A stretch of 64,000 nucleotides of DNA from Paraburkholderia sp. PGU19 (GCF_013426915.1 NZ_AP023179.1:1674001-1738000), one strand, 5' to 3'; numbered from the stretch's first letter, positions 8,332-17,642 are shown. Notes: generated by a model from the letters alone, not told the origin. Numbers and translations are program-made.

Positions 8332-8995
8332 ACCCGGCGTCGATCCGGCTGTTTTGCCGTCTGTCGACTCCGATTTGTCTGACGTTTCGACGGTCTCTTC
8401 CTGCTCGGGCGTCAGCGTCGCGAACGAGACGAACGCTACGCCTGAACCCGCCCCCATTACCGAACGCGATCGCCGCTTCATGGCGCTCGCGCAGGCTGCC
8501 GCCGAAGAGGCGCGCACCGCTGGCGAGGTGCCGGTCGGCGCGGTGCTGGTCTGTGGCGACGAAGTGATTGCGACGGGCTTCAATCATCCGATCGGCGGTC
8601 ACGATCCTTCGGCGCACGCCGAAATGGCCGCGCTGCGCGCCGCCGCGCAAAAGCTCGAAAATTACCGGCTGCCGGGTTGCGAACTCTATGTGACGCTGGA
8701 GCCTTGCCTGATGTGCGCGGGCGCGATCATGCACGCGCGCATCGCACGCGTCGTGTTCGGCGCGCGCGATCCGAAGACGGGTGCGTGCGGCAGCGTCGTC
8801 GATGCGTTCGCGAATCCGCAACTGAACCATCACACGACAGTGACGGGCGGCGTGCTCGAAGAGGAGTGCGGCGCTGCGTTGCGCTCGTTTTTTGCCGACC
8901 GCCGGCGCGCCGCGCGGGAAGCGCGCGCGGCAGCCGCATTGAACAACGCGTCGGATGCGGCCGATCCGCGTCCGGACACCAATCAGACCCACTGA
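8315..8995 (+). CDS. tadA: tRNA-specific adenosine deaminase
   Basis: Deaminates A34 to inosine in tRNA-Arg(ACG), needed to read CGN codons. The zinc-binding and catalytic motifs are both present: HAE in PSAHAEMAALRA (about residue 105) and PCLMC in TLEPCLMCAGAIMHARI (about 130). The core domain begins near residue 50 (ITERDRRFMALAQAAAEEAR). The 50 residues before it are low complexity, and an ATG at 8480 would give a shorter but complete enzyme. N-terminal extensions are common in Burkholderiaceae TadA, so I keep the longer form. The stop lies 13 bases before ldcA. Confidence 0.93.
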   Translation: MRGRREPGVDPAVLPSVDSDLSDVSTVSSCSGVSVANETNATPEPAPITERDRRFMALAQAAAEEARTAGEVPVGAVLVCGDEVIATGFNHPIGGHDPSAHAEMAALRAAAQKLENYRLPGCELYVTLEPCLMCAGAIMHARIARVVFGARDPKTGACGSVVDAFANPQLNHHTTVTGGVLEEECGAALRSFFADRRRAAREARAAAALNNASDAADPRPDTNQTH

Positions 8996-9008
8996 CTTGC
9001 CACTTCAT

Positions 9009-9935
9009 ATGGCCAAGCACCGCACCATCGAACTGATCGCGCCTTCCGGCTATCCGCACGATCCGAACGCGGTTCATCTCGCGCTGAAGCGCTTGCGTGC
9101 GCAAGGGCATCACGTGGAGAACGTCAACGCGACGCAGCGGCGCTATCAGCGGTTCGCCGGCACGGATGGCGAGCGCGCGGCGGAACTCAATCGCCTCGCG
9201 GATCCATCGCGCGAACTGCCGGATATCGTGCTCGCCGTGCGCGGCGGCTACGGCGCAGTGCGCATCCTGCACGGGCTCGACTATCGCGGCCTGCAGCGCC
9301 GCCTGGGCGACCAGCCGATCGCCTTCTGCGGACACAGCGATTTCACGGCGCTGCAGCTTGCGTTGCTGTCGCAGGCGAATGTGAAGACCTTCGGCGGCCC
9401 GATGCTCGCCGTCGATTTCGGTGCCGAAAGCGTCAGCGATTTCACGATGAAGCATTTCTGGAACGCGCTGACTTCGGAAACGTTCACGATTTCCAGCACG
9501 GCTCCCCAACCGCAAACCGTCGACGTGACGGGCACGCTGTGGGGCGGCAATCTGGCCGTGATCGCATCGCTGGTCGGCTCGCCGTACATGCCGCCTGTGG
9601 AAGGCGGCATCCTGTTCGTCGAGGACGTGAACGAGCAACCGTTCCGGATCGAGCGGCTGATCTATCAACTGCATCTGGCGGGCATTCTTGAGCGTCAACA
9701 GGCGCTCGTGCTGGGCGATTTCTCGGGCGGCAAGCCTTTCGACTACGACAACGGCTACGATCTGCGCGCGATGATCGAGCAGGTGAGGTCGGTGATCGGA
9801 ATTCCGATCGTAACGGGGCTGCAGTTCGGCCATATCCCCGATATGGTGACGCTGCCCGTCGGCGCGGAAGCGCGTCTCGTTGCGGGCGCGCGTGGGTTCA
9901 AGCTGACCGTTTCAGGGTATCCCGTGCTCGAATGA
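9009..9935 (+). CDS. ldcA: Muramoyltetrapeptide (LD-) carboxypeptidase
   Basis: 308 residues from MAKHRTIELIAPSGYPHDPN. S66-family hydrolase that removes the terminal D-Ala from the tetrapeptide of recycled peptidoglycan in the cytoplasm. The nucleophilic Ser is in CGHSDFTAL (about residue 114), the Glu in LFVEDVNEQPFRIERL (about 210) and the His in LQFGHIPDMVTLPVG (about 279). No signal peptide, as expected. The ATG at 9009 is chosen because the upstream in-frame codons belong to the end of tadA in another frame. Confidence 0.93.
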   Translation: MAKHRTIELIAPSGYPHDPNAVHLALKRLRAQGHHVENVNATQRRYQRFAGTDGERAAELNRLADPSRELPDIVLAVRGGYGAVRILHGLDYRGLQRRLGDQPIAFCGHSDFTALQLALLSQANVKTFGGPMLAVDFGAESVSDFTMKHFWNALTSETFTISSTAPQPQTVDVTGTLWGGNLAVIASLVGSPYMPPVEGGILFVEDVNEQPFRIERLIYQLHLAGILERQQALVLGDFSGGKPFDYDNGYDLRAMIEQVRSVIGIPIVTGLQFGHIPDMVTLPVGAEARLVAGARGFKLTVSGYPVLE

Positions 9936-9963
9936 CGGGTGCGTTCTCGTTTCATATCCGGCG

Positions 9964-9990
9964 AAGGCGAGGCAACTCGCCTTTGTTTTT
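9964..9990 (+). terminator. Intrinsic terminator after ldcA
   Basis: Stem aaggcgag / ctcgcctt with a GCAA tetraloop, followed by a T-rich tract, 29 bases after the ldcA stop. It ends the DUF1992-tadA-ldcA unit. Confidence 0.85.
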
Positions 9991-10061
9991 GAGCGTCTAA
10001 TGCAACTAACTGTCTGATTCGTTTGTTGCATCCCAGTCTGGGTACGTCACCGTACAGCCCG

Positions 10062-10077
10062 ATTTTGTTGACAAAAT
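10062..10077. promoter_or_regulatory. Palindrome 1, distal GntR operator candidate
   Basis: attttgttgacaaaat: 7-bp inverted arms around TG. It shares the core TTGTTGACAA with the second site at 10209, 147 bases away. The rest of 10000-10208 shows no gene. Confidence 0.55.
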
Positions 10078-10208
10078 AGTCTGCAAGGCAGCTGTCGATC
10101 GAACCGCGCGTATGCCCTGAAATCAAGTACTGGTAAGGTTTTCGGTGCGTTTGGGTTAGTTTTGAGCACGTCAGTCCAAACCAGAATTGTCGTAAATCCA
10201 CTCTCAAA

Positions 10209-10240
10209 ATTGTTGACAATATTTATGTCCGTCCTAAGAT
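10209..10240 (+). promoter_or_regulatory. Promoter of the GntR gene with overlapping palindrome 2
   Basis: TTGACA (10213-10218), a 16-base spacer and TAAGAT (10235-10240) make a strong sigma70 promoter 25 bases upstream of the GntR start. The -35 lies inside the palindrome attgttgacaat (10209-10220), so a protein bound there would occlude RNA polymerase. This fits autorepression. Confidence 0.7.
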
Positions 10241-10264
10241 GGACCACATAACAGCACGCCCATC

Positions 10265-10981
10265 ATGTCCGAGACACTCAACGCCACCGCGAGCAGCACG
10301 AAACCCGAAGCGATCGCCGAGCGCATTCGCGCCGCGATCCTCGAGCATCGGCTCGCGCCTGGCGCGAAATTGACGGAAGCCCAGTTGTGCGAAGTATTCG
10401 GCGTCAAGCGCGGACCGATCCGTCAGGCGCTGGCTCTGTTGTCCACCGACCGTCTCGTCGATCTGGAGCCGAACCGTGGCGCGTTTGTCGCGAGTCCGTC
10501 GCTGCAGGAAGTGCATGAAGTGTTCGAGATGCGCCGGATCATCGAACTGGCCGTCGTCGACAAGATTTGCGCGAGCCAGGGCTCGCGGCGGTTGAAGAAC
10601 ATCGGCGGGATGATCGCCCGGGAGCGCAAGGCGTTCGAATCGCGCGACTTTCCGGCGTGGATCAGGCTGTCGGGCGAATTCCATACGGAGCTTGCGTCAT
10701 TGACGGGCAACACGGTGCTGTGCGATTGCCTGAACGGACTGGTCGCGCGCTCGACGCTGATCTCGGCGCTGTACGAATCGCTGGGCCGCAGCCCGTGCTC
10801 GTTCGAAGACCACGAAGCGATTCTCGCCGCGCTCGACGCCGGCGATGCAAAGACAGCAGGCGCGCTGATGTCGCGTCACTTGCAGAGCGTCGAGTTGAAG
10901 ATGCTGGATCGGCCGGCTAGCGGTGGGACCGATCTGCACGAAGTGTTCGGCATGCGCGCGCCCAGGGCCGCAGCCGGCTGA
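10265..10981 (+). CDS. GntR-family (FCD domain) transcriptional regulator
   Basis: 238 residues. Winged helix-turn-helix at about 15-75 (AERIRAAILEHRLAPGAKLT, EAQLCEVFGVKRGPIRQALA), followed by an all-helical FCD effector domain with metal-ligand-like residues (FEMRRIIE, FHTELASL). FCD regulators usually sense small organic acids or ureides. Two TTGTTGACAA palindromes lie upstream, one over its own promoter. Its downstream neighbours are the NCS1 permease, the racemase and the allantoin-degrading genes, so control of ureide use is the natural inference. Confidence 0.88.
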   Translation: MSETLNATASSTKPEAIAERIRAAILEHRLAPGAKLTEAQLCEVFGVKRGPIRQALALLSTDRLVDLEPNRGAFVASPSLQEVHEVFEMRRIIELAVVDKICASQGSRRLKNIGGMIARERKAFESRDFPAWIRLSGEFHTELASLTGNTVLCDCLNGLVARSTLISALYESLGRSPCSFEDHEAILAALDAGDAKTAGALMSRHLQSVELKMLDRPASGGTDLHEVFGMRAPRAAAG

Positions 10982-11367
10982 CGATTGTCGAAAGTGCAAG
11001 CCTGACGCATGCCCGCGCTCGCTGGCGGTGCGCGCTGCACTGAAGTGAACGGAGCTTGACCAGAAAGTCGACCCAAAGGTCGATTGCCACCCCACCCGAT
11101 ACACGCCGCACCCGGCATGTATCGAGACCGAAAGACCGTACGGCGAAGGACGTCCACCAGGCGGCCACGCTCACGCGGCGAAGCCCTGCAGGCGTTCGCG
11201 GAAAGCCTGCAAGGTCATCAAAACAAGTACGTAAGTACGGAGACATCCGCGGCAACCTGTAAGCGATGCGCCTACGCGCCAGCCACCAAGTGGGCCGGCC
11301 GTGCGCCTGGCATACACGATGCAATGCTCGTCGATTCCCGTCGGCGTTCCCATCTTAGGAGGAATCC
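10982..11367 (+). other. Non-coding leader upstream of the NCS1 permease
   Basis: 386 bases with no convincing ORF and no recognisable riboswitch consensus. A strong ribosome site (taggaggaat) ends it. A short inverted element (gtacgtaagtac, from about 11226) is visible. Confidence 0.5.
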
Positions 11368-12864
11368 ATGGCTCAGTTCAGTGCAGCACCGGATAGTTCG
11401 GCAATCCCCGATTACGAGAGCAGCGGACAAGGCGCTCACGCGCTGCCCGCAGGCTACAGCGAACGCCTGTACAACGAAGACCTCGCGCCGTTGAAGCATC
11501 AGACGTGGGGCGCGTATAACATCTTCGCATTCTGGATGTCGGACGTGCACAGCGTCGGCGGTTACGTGTTCGCGGGGAGTCTCTTCGCGCTCGGGCTGAC
11601 GAGCTGGCAGGTGCTGATTGCGCTGCTCGTCGGCATTACGTTCGTCAACGTGCTGTGCAACATGATCGCCAAGCCGAGCCAGCAGAACGGCGTGCCGTAC
11701 CCCGTCGCGTGCCGCGCGACTTTCGGCGTGCTGGGCGCCAACGTGCCCGCCGTGATCCGCGGCCTGATTGCGGTTGCGTGGTATGGCATCCAGACGTATC
11801 TCGCGTCGAGCGCGCTCGTGATCGTCGTGCTCAAGTTCGTCCCACAACTGCTGCCCTACGCGGATGTGCATCATCACGGCTTCATGGGCCTGTCGACGAT
11901 CGGCTGGGCCGGCTTCATGTTGCTGTGGGTGCTGCAGGCACTCGTGTTCTGGAACGGCATGGAGACGATCAAGAAGTTCATCGACTTCGCCGGTCCTGCA
12001 GTGTACGTGGTGATGTTCATTCTCGCCGGCTATATGATCTGGCGCGCGGGCTGGAAGAACATCGGTATCAACCTGGGCGGTGTGAAGTATCACGGCATGG
12101 AAGTGATCCCGGTGATGATCACGGCGATCTCGCTGGTGGTGTCGTACTTCTCCGGCCCGATGCTGAACTTCGGCGACTTCTCGCGGTACGGCAAGAGCTT
12201 CCGCAGCGTCAAGCGCGGCAACTTCTGGGGCCTGCCCGTCAACTTCCTCGCGTTCTCTCTGGTGACGGTCGTCACGACGGCTGCGACGCTGCCCGTGTTC
12301 GGCGAACTCATCACCGATCCCGTGGAAACGGTGGGCCGTATCGACTATCCGACGGCTGTGATTCTCGGTGCCCTGACGTTCACGATTGCGACCATCGGCA
12401 TCAACATCGTCGCGAACTTCGTGTCGCCTGCATTCGATTTCTCGAACGTTGCGCCGAAGCTCATCAGCTGGCGTGCAGGCGGCATGTTGGCTGCAGTGGC
12501 ATCGATTTTCATCACGCCGTGGAACCTGTTCAACAACCCGGCTGTCATCCACTACACGCTCGACGTGCTCGGCAGCTTCATCGGACCTTTGTACGGCATC
12601 TTGATCGTCGACTTTTTCCTCGTGAAGCGTCAGAAGATCGTGCTCGACGATCTGTACACGGTGTCGGAAAAGGGTTCGTACTGGTATCGCAACGGCGTGA
12701 ACTATCGTGCAGTCGGTGCGTTGCTGCCGGCTGCAGTGATCGCGGTGATCTGCGTGATGGTGCCGTCGCTGAACAGTTTCGCGAACTTCTCGTGGTTCAT
12801 CGGCGCCGGACTCGGTGCAGTGTTCTACAGTGTATTGGCGCGCGATCTGCCGCGCGGTGCATGA
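11368..12864 (+). CDS. NCS1-family nucleobase/allantoin:cation symporter
   Basis: 498 residues, about twelve membrane helices. The NCS1 signature region NEDLAPLKHQTWGAYNIFAF, then WMSDVHSVGGYVFAGSLFAL, is clear, with the acidic and tryptophan residues that line the substrate site. Relatives carry uracil, hydantoins, allantoin or purines in symport with Na+ or H+. Placement between the ureide regulator and racemase/allantoinase genes points to allantoin or a related ureide. The 85-base gap to the racemase has no terminator, so they are probably co-transcribed. Confidence 0.9.
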   Translation: MAQFSAAPDSSAIPDYESSGQGAHALPAGYSERLYNEDLAPLKHQTWGAYNIFAFWMSDVHSVGGYVFAGSLFALGLTSWQVLIALLVGITFVNVLCNMIAKPSQQNGVPYPVACRATFGVLGANVPAVIRGLIAVAWYGIQTYLASSALVIVVLKFVPQLLPYADVHHHGFMGLSTIGWAGFMLLWVLQALVFWNGMETIKKFIDFAGPAVYVVMFILAGYMIWRAGWKNIGINLGGVKYHGMEVIPVMITAISLVVSYFSGPMLNFGDFSRYGKSFRSVKRGNFWGLPVNFLAFSLVTVVTTAATLPVFGELITDPVETVGRIDYPTAVILGALTFTIATIGINIVANFVSPAFDFSNVAPKLISWRAGGMLAAVASIFITPWNLFNNPAVIHYTLDVLGSFIGPLYGILIVDFFLVKRQKIVLDDLYTVSEKGSYWYRNGVNYRAVGALLPAAVIAVICVMVPSLNSFANFSWFIGAGLGAVFYSVLARDLPRGA

Positions 12865-12949
12865 AAGTTCATCAAAGGATGCAAGCAATATCTTGCATGG
12901 GACCGGAGTAAGCGCTAAAGCGCCAACTCCCGTCGACACAGGAGTCGAG

Positions 12950-13807
12950 ATGCGTATCAAACTGATCAACCCGAACACGACGCAACGGATGACGGAAGCC
13001 ATGGGCCGTTGTGCGCGCGACGTCGTGGCGCCGGGAACGGAACTGGTGGCGGTGAGCCCGACCATGGGCCCGCCGTCGATCGAAGGCTATTACGACGAGG
13101 CGCTCGCCACGCCGGGCCTGCTCGCGGAAATCGAAGCGGGCGAGCGAGACGGCTTCGATGGTTATGTGATTGCGTGTTTCGGCGATCCTGGTCTCTATGC
13201 GGCGCGCGAACTGGCGCGCGGCCCGGTGATCGGCATCGCGGAAGCAGCGATGCATGCGGCGAGCGTGCTGGCGCCGGGTTTCTCAGTGGTGACGACGCTC
13301 TCGCGGACCTGCGGCATGGCCTGGCATCTGGCCGAGCGCTACGGCATGAAGCGGTTCTGCCGCAACGTGCGCGCAACGGATGTCGCCGTGCTCGAACTCG
13401 ATCAGCCCGGCTCGTCCGCGCGGCGCATCATTCTCGACGAATGCCGGCGCGCGCTCGACGAGGATGGATCGGACGCGATCGTGCTCGGCTGCGCGGGAAT
13501 GGCCGAGCTATGCCGGGAGATCGAGGATGCGCTCGGCGCGCCCGTCGTCGAAGGCGTGACGGCGGCTGTGAAGTGGGTCGAAGCGCTGGTTTCGCTGCGG
13601 CTGGCCACGGCCAAGCGAGGCGACTATGCGCGCCCGCTTGCCAAACGCTATGACGGCGAGTTCGCGCGCTTTAGCCCGACGGGCGACCAGCCAGCCGCAG
13701 TGTCCGCTGCCCAGCAAACCGCCGGGGAAGCGCTGCTGCGGGTGAACTCGAGTGCGCTACGCGCCGACCCCGCCGCCAATATTGCACCGCACATACACTC
13801 AGTCTGA
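12950..13807 (+). CDS. Asp/Glu/hydantoin racemase family; probable allantoin racemase
   Basis: 285 residues from the ATG at 12950, preceded by a ggag site. The family's paired cysteines are visible in VIACFGDPGLY (about residue 77) and IVLGCAGMAELC (about 182), expected to act as the two acid/base residues. The N-terminal MRIKLINPNTTQRMTEAMGR is typical of the hydantoin racemase branch that includes HpxA. Its product would interconvert R- and S-allantoin so that the S-specific downstream allantoinase can use both. The specific substrate is inferred from context. The tail after about residue 245 is low complexity. Confidence 0.85.
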   Translation: MRIKLINPNTTQRMTEAMGRCARDVVAPGTELVAVSPTMGPPSIEGYYDEALATPGLLAEIEAGERDGFDGYVIACFGDPGLYAARELARGPVIGIAEAAMHAASVLAPGFSVVTTLSRTCGMAWHLAERYGMKRFCRNVRATDVAVLELDQPGSSARRIILDECRRALDEDGSDAIVLGCAGMAELCREIEDALGAPVVEGVTAAVKWVEALVSLRLATAKRGDYARPLAKRYDGEFARFSPTGDQPAAVSAAQQTAGEALLRVNSSALRADPAANIAPHIHSV

Positions 13808-13820
13808 CATGCACTATCTG

Positions 13821-13850
13821 CCCGGGTGTATGGGCGCACCCGGGTGTTTT
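13821..13850 (+). terminator. Intrinsic terminator between racemase and puuE
   Basis: Stem cccgggtg / cacccggg with an 8-base loop, then TGTTTT. It suggests that the racemase ends one transcript and that puuE-uraD-alc-allA are expressed from a promoter in 13851-13962. Confidence 0.75.
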
Positions 13851-13962
13851 CGCTACACTGGTTCAACCCTGCCGGCCTTGCCGTAGCGTGTTTACCCGCT
13901 CTTACGACGTCCGCCGGCGCGTACCTGTCAACGCTTACGTCAACCGCTGCGCCATTCAAATC

Positions 13963-14916
13963 ATGTCATTCGATCCGAACTATCCGCGCGACCTGATCGG
14001 CTACGGCCGCCACCCCGTGCAGGCAAACTGGCCAGGACGCGCGCGCGTCGCGGTTCAGTTCGTACTCAACTACGAAGAGGGCGGCGAAAACTGCGTGCTG
14101 CATGGCGATCCGGGCTCGGAACAGTTCCTGTCGGAGATCGTCGGCGCGGCGTCGTATCCGGCGCGTCACATGAGCATGGAGTCGATCTACGAATACGGTT
14201 CGCGGGCGGGCGTGTGGCGCATCCTGCGTGAGTTCGAGAAGCGCGGCCTGCCGCTGACGGTGTTCGGCGTCGGCATGGCGATCGAGCGGCATCCGGAACT
14301 CGCGCGCGCGTTCGTCGAGCTGGGCCATGAGATTGCGTGTCACGGCTATCGCTGGATTCACTATCAGGACATGTCGCCCGAGCGTGAAGCCGAGCATATG
14401 CGCCTCGGCATGGAAGCGATCGAACGCGTGACGGGCCAGCGGCCGCTCGGCTGGTACACGGGCCGCGACAGTCCCAACACGCATCGGCTGGTTGCCGAAT
14501 ACGGCGGCTTTCTGTACGACTCCGATAACTATGGCGACGATCTGCCGTTCTGGATGGACGTCGAAACGACAGGCGGCACAAAAGTGCCGCAACTGATCGT
14601 GCCGTACACGCTCGACACCAACGACATGCGCTTCGCCACGCCACAAGGTTTCAACACGGCGGACCATTTCTTCACGTATCTGCGCGACGCATTCGACGTG
14701 CTGTACGAAGAGGGCGACGAAGCGCCGAAGATGCTGTCGATCGGCATGCACTGCCGCCTGCTCGGCCGTCCTGGTCGCATGCGCGCGCTGCAGCGCTTTC
14801 TCGATCACATCGAAAAGCACGAGCGCGTGTGGGTCACGCGGCGTGTCGATATCGCGCGCCACTGGCGCGAGCATCATCCCTACCAACAACAGGACAACCG
14901 CGGGGCTGCGGCATGA
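13963..14916 (+). CDS. puuE: Allantoinase PuuE (polysaccharide-deacetylase fold)
   Basis: 317 residues from MSFDPNYPRDLIGYGRHPVQ. Metal-independent type allantoinase that opens S-allantoin to allantoate. Characteristic segments are VAVQFVLNYEEGGENCVLHG, HMSMESIYEYGSRAGVWRIL and HEIACHGYRWIHYQDMSPER. It is unrelated to the dinuclear metal AllB type. No strong ribosome site is seen at 13963, and an in-frame ATG at 13888 would add a non-conserved 25-residue extension. The stop overlaps the uraD start in ATGA, so translation is coupled. Confidence 0.95.
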   Translation: MSFDPNYPRDLIGYGRHPVQANWPGRARVAVQFVLNYEEGGENCVLHGDPGSEQFLSEIVGAASYPARHMSMESIYEYGSRAGVWRILREFEKRGLPLTVFGVGMAIERHPELARAFVELGHEIACHGYRWIHYQDMSPEREAEHMRLGMEAIERVTGQRPLGWYTGRDSPNTHRLVAEYGGFLYDSDNYGDDLPFWMDVETTGGTKVPQLIVPYTLDTNDMRFATPQGFNTADHFFTYLRDAFDVLYEEGDEAPKMLSIGMHCRLLGRPGRMRALQRFLDHIEKHERVWVTRRVDIARHWREHHPYQQQDNRGAAA

Positions 14917-15434
14917 AGGCGATGCAATACACACTGGACCTACTCAACAGCATCTCGACCGACGCGTTCGTCGCGGCGCTGTCGGGCATCTTCGAGCATT
15001 CGCCGTGGGTCGCCGAAGTGGCCGCCGCGCAGCGTCCGTACGCGAGCATCGACGCGTTGCACAAGACGATGTCGAACGCCGTCGAAACCGCAGGCGAAGC
15101 GAAGCAGCTCGCGCTGATCAATGCTCACCCGGAGCTTGCGGGCAAGGCGGCCGTGCGAGGCGAACTGACGGCCGAATCGACACGCGAGCAAAGCGGCGCC
15201 GGCCTCGGCCAATGTACTCAGGAAGAGTTCGACAAGTTGCTGCGCCTGAACGCGGCGTATCGCGAGAAGTTCGGCTTTCCGTTCATTCTCGCCGTGCGCG
15301 GCTACGACCGGCACGGCATCATCGCGAACTTCGAAGCGCGCGTGAACAACAGCCGCCCCGACGAACTGCGCGCAAGCCTCGACCAGATTTATCGCATTGC
15401 GCGTTTCCGTCTCGACGATCTGATCAGCGCGTGA
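14913..15434 (+). CDS. uraD: 2-oxo-4-hydroxy-4-carboxy-5-ureidoimidazoline (OHCU) decarboxylase
   Basis: 173 residues. Converts OHCU stereospecifically to S-allantoin, the last step of the urate-to-allantoin branch. The catalytic His is in LINAHPELAGKAA (about residue 71) and the conserved EQSGAGL motif follows at about 92. Begins within the puuE stop codon (4-base overlap). Clustering with PuuE, which uses its product, supports the call. Confidence 0.95.
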   Translation: MKAMQYTLDLLNSISTDAFVAALSGIFEHSPWVAEVAAAQRPYASIDALHKTMSNAVETAGEAKQLALINAHPELAGKAAVRGELTAESTREQSGAGLGQCTQEEFDKLLRLNAAYREKFGFPFILAVRGYDRHGIIANFEARVNNSRPDELRASLDQIYRIARFRLDDLISA

Positions 15435-15500
15435 TCGTCGGCACGCACTCGCGCATTCACGCACTCACAAAGCAACAACCAGACAGCAAGGAAGACAACG

Positions 15501-16514
15501 ATGGCACTCCCGATTCTCGATCCCAACGCACCCGAATTCACGCGCCGTTTCGTGAACCTCGCGGACCCGCGTCTTGGCGCACAGGCGCTCGAAGCCAGCG
15601 ACGATTTCTTCGCGCCGAAAGACCGCATGCTGAATCCTGAGCCAGCCGTCTTCATTCCGGGCAAGTACGACGAGCACGGCAAGTGGATGGACGGCTGGGA
15701 AACGCGCCGCAAGCGCACCACGGGCTACGACTGGTGTGTCGTGAAGCTCGCGCGTCCGAGCGTCATCAAGGGTCTCGATCTCGACACCAGCCACTTCACG
15801 GGCAACTTCCCGCCGGCGGCATCGGTGGAAGCGGCGCGCGTGGTGGACGGCGCGCCGAACCAGTCGACGCAATGGACCGAGATCGTCCCGTCGACCACAT
15901 TGCAAGGCAACAGCCACCACTACCTCGAAGTGGGCGACACGAACGCGTACACGCACCTGCGCGTGAACATCTATCCGGACGGCGGCATCGCGCGTCTGCG
16001 CGTGTACGGCCAGCCGCAGGTCGATTGGGCGGGCGCGAGCCGCACCGATCTGTTCGACCTCGCCGCGATGGAAAACGGCGCATATCTGGTCGGCGCGAAC
16101 AACCAGCACTTCGGCGCCGCATCGACACTGCTGATGCCGGGTCGCGGCGTCAACATGGGCGACGGCTGGGAAACGCGCCGTCGCCGCGAACCGGGCAACG
16201 ACTGGGCAATCGTCGCGCTCGCACAACCGGGCGTCATCAAGAAGATCGAAGTCGATACGGCGCACTTCAAGGGCAACTATCCGGACCGCTGTTCGATCCA
16301 GGCCGCGTACGTGACGGGCGGCACCGACAGCTCGCTGATCACGCAGGCGATGTTCTGGCCCGTGCTGCTCGGCGAACAGAAGCTGCAGATGGACAAGCAG
16401 CACTTCTACGAAAGCGAAATTGCCGCGCTCGGCCCCGTCACGCATATCCGCTTCAACATCATTCCGGATGGCGGCGTGTCACGTCTGCGTCTGTGGGGCA
16501 CGCTCGCATCATGA
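15501..16514 (+). CDS. alc: Allantoicase
   Basis: 337 residues. Hydrolyses allantoate to ureidoglycolate and urea. The protein is two tandem copies of the allantoicase jelly-roll domain: [20 protein letters not shown] in the first half and [20 protein letters not shown] in the second, each followed by a D-T-S/A-H-F-K/T-G-N block. Full length for the family. The final codon overlaps the allA start (ATGA). Confidence 0.96.
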   Translation: MALPILDPNAPEFTRRFVNLADPRLGAQALEASDDFFAPKDRMLNPEPAVFIPGKYDEHGKWMDGWETRRKRTTGYDWCVVKLARPSVIKGLDLDTSHFTGNFPPAASVEAARVVDGAPNQSTQWTEIVPSTTLQGNSHHYLEVGDTNAYTHLRVNIYPDGGIARLRVYGQPQVDWAGASRTDLFDLAAMENGAYLVGANNQHFGAASTLLMPGRGVNMGDGWETRRRREPGNDWAIVALAQPGVIKKIEVDTAHFKGNYPDRCSIQAAYVTGGTDSSLITQAMFWPVLLGEQKLQMDKQHFYESEIAALGPVTHIRFNIIPDGGVSRLRLWGTLAS

Positions 16515-17023
16515 AGACACTCGCTATCGAACCGCTGACACGCGAAGCGTTCGCGCCGTTCGGCGACGTGATCGAACTGGAAGGCGCGAAGCAGATTCCC
16601 ATCAATCTCGGCACGACGATCCGTTATCACGATCTCGCGAAAGTCGACGTCACCGACGAAGGCGGCCGTACACTCGTCAATCTGTTTCGTGGACAGGCGC
16701 GCGCGCTGCCGTTCGAAATCACGATGATGGAGCGGCATCCGCTGGGTTCGCAGGCGTTCATTCCATTGAACGACAAGCCGTATCTGGTTGTCGTTGCGCC
16801 TGCCGGCGAGCTGGATGAATCGAAGATTCGCGCGTTCGTGACAAGCGGCTGGCAAGGCGTGAACTACGCGAAAGGCGTGTGGCATCATCCGCTGCTCGCG
16901 TTGGGCGACGTGAGCGATTTCATCGTCGTCGATCGTGGCGGTGATGGGCTCAATCTCAACGAGCAGAATTTGCGTGAGTCGCAGTGGTTGACGGAAGAGG
17001 CGATGAATGCGGTTGTCGTCTGA
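16511..17023 (+). CDS. allA: Ureidoglycolate lyase
   Basis: 170 residues. Splits ureidoglycolate into glyoxylate and urea, finishing the pathway. Family motifs include [35 protein letters not shown] and [13 protein letters not shown], the last with the histidine pair near the active site. Cupin-like fold, expected length. Translationally coupled to alc by a 4-base overlap. Glyoxylate would then need glyoxylate carboligase or malate synthase, which are not in the window. Confidence 0.95.
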   Translation: MKTLAIEPLTREAFAPFGDVIELEGAKQIPINLGTTIRYHDLAKVDVTDEGGRTLVNLFRGQARALPFEITMMERHPLGSQAFIPLNDKPYLVVVAPAGELDESKIRAFVTSGWQGVNYAKGVWHHPLLALGDVSDFIVVDRGGDGLNLNEQNLRESQWLTEEAMNAVVV

Positions 17024-17087
17024 GGCTTGCGTGCTGCGCTTATGCTTTGAATCGCGCGGTTTGGTAGTGTGATTGATTGTGGTTGAA

Positions 17088-17123
17088 AAAAGCCCATTGC
17101 GATGGAAGTCGCAATGGGCTTTT
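17088..17123 (+). terminator. Intrinsic terminator after allA
   Basis: 15-bp stem (aaaagcccattgcga / tcgcaatgggctttt) with a 6-base loop and T tract. Ends the puuE-uraD-alc-allA operon. Confidence 0.93.
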
Positions 17124-17216
17124 GCTTTGGCGCGTGTGTTGTGCATGACATGTGAAATCGCGGACAATCGCTGGCGGGCTTGATGATAGACAGCACAACC
17201 TATTCGCGAGAAAAAC

Positions 17217-17585
17217 ATGCACGCGTCACTGAACCGGATTTTGCTGTATGTGAGGGACGTCGAACGCGCGTGTGCGTTTTATCAGCGCTATTTCGGCTTC
17301 ACGGCCATGTGCGATGACGACGACTCTATCGTCGAGCTGACTCCGCCTCACGGCGGCGCGATCCTGATGATTCATCCTGCCGCGAAAGGCGTCAAGGCAG
17401 GGCAAGCGACCGTCAAGCTGGTGTTCGATGTCGAGGACGTGGAAGCGTTCAAGGCGCACTGTGCAACTGAAGGACTCGCATTCGGCGCGACGCATCGCGC
17501 GGACGGCTACAGCTTTGCCAATGCAAAAGACCCGGACGGCAATTCCGTGTCGATCTCCAGTCGCGGTTTTCGTGCGGGCCGATGA
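17217..17585 (+). CDS. VOC-superfamily (glyoxalase/bleomycin resistance type) protein
   Basis: 122 residues with one beta-alpha-beta-beta-beta VOC module repeated: NRILLYVRDVERACAFYQRY in the first half and VKLVFDVEDVEAFKAHCATE, then FANAKDPDGNSVSI in the second. These small metalloenzymes isomerise, cleave or bind electrophilic metabolites. The substrate cannot be read from sequence. It sits between allA and puuD but behind its own promoter region, so a purine link is only positional. Confidence 0.87.
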   Translation: MHASLNRILLYVRDVERACAFYQRYFGFTAMCDDDDSIVELTPPHGGAILMIHPAAKGVKAGQATVKLVFDVEDVEAFKAHCATEGLAFGATHRADGYSFANAKDPDGNSVSISSRGFRAGR

Positions 17586-17621
17586 GCATGCGTGACGATT
17601 CTGGCGCACTGTCACTGGCAT

Positions 17622-17642
17622 AAAAAAAGCGGACTGCCGCTT
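17622..17642 (-). terminator. Intrinsic terminator of the uraH-puuD unit
   Basis: On the minus strand, aagcgg / ccgctt with a CAGT loop followed by seven T residues, 61 bases after the puuD stop. Confidence 0.85.

Noticed and set aside
10982..11367. Riboswitch upstream of the NCS1 permease
   Set aside because: No purine, guanidine or TPP riboswitch core could be found by eye, and no terminator-antiterminator pair.
11272..13065. 597-codon minus-strand frame over the NCS1 permease and racemase
   Set aside because: Shadow frame. Both real genes show family motifs, and this product is His/Arg/Glu low complexity.
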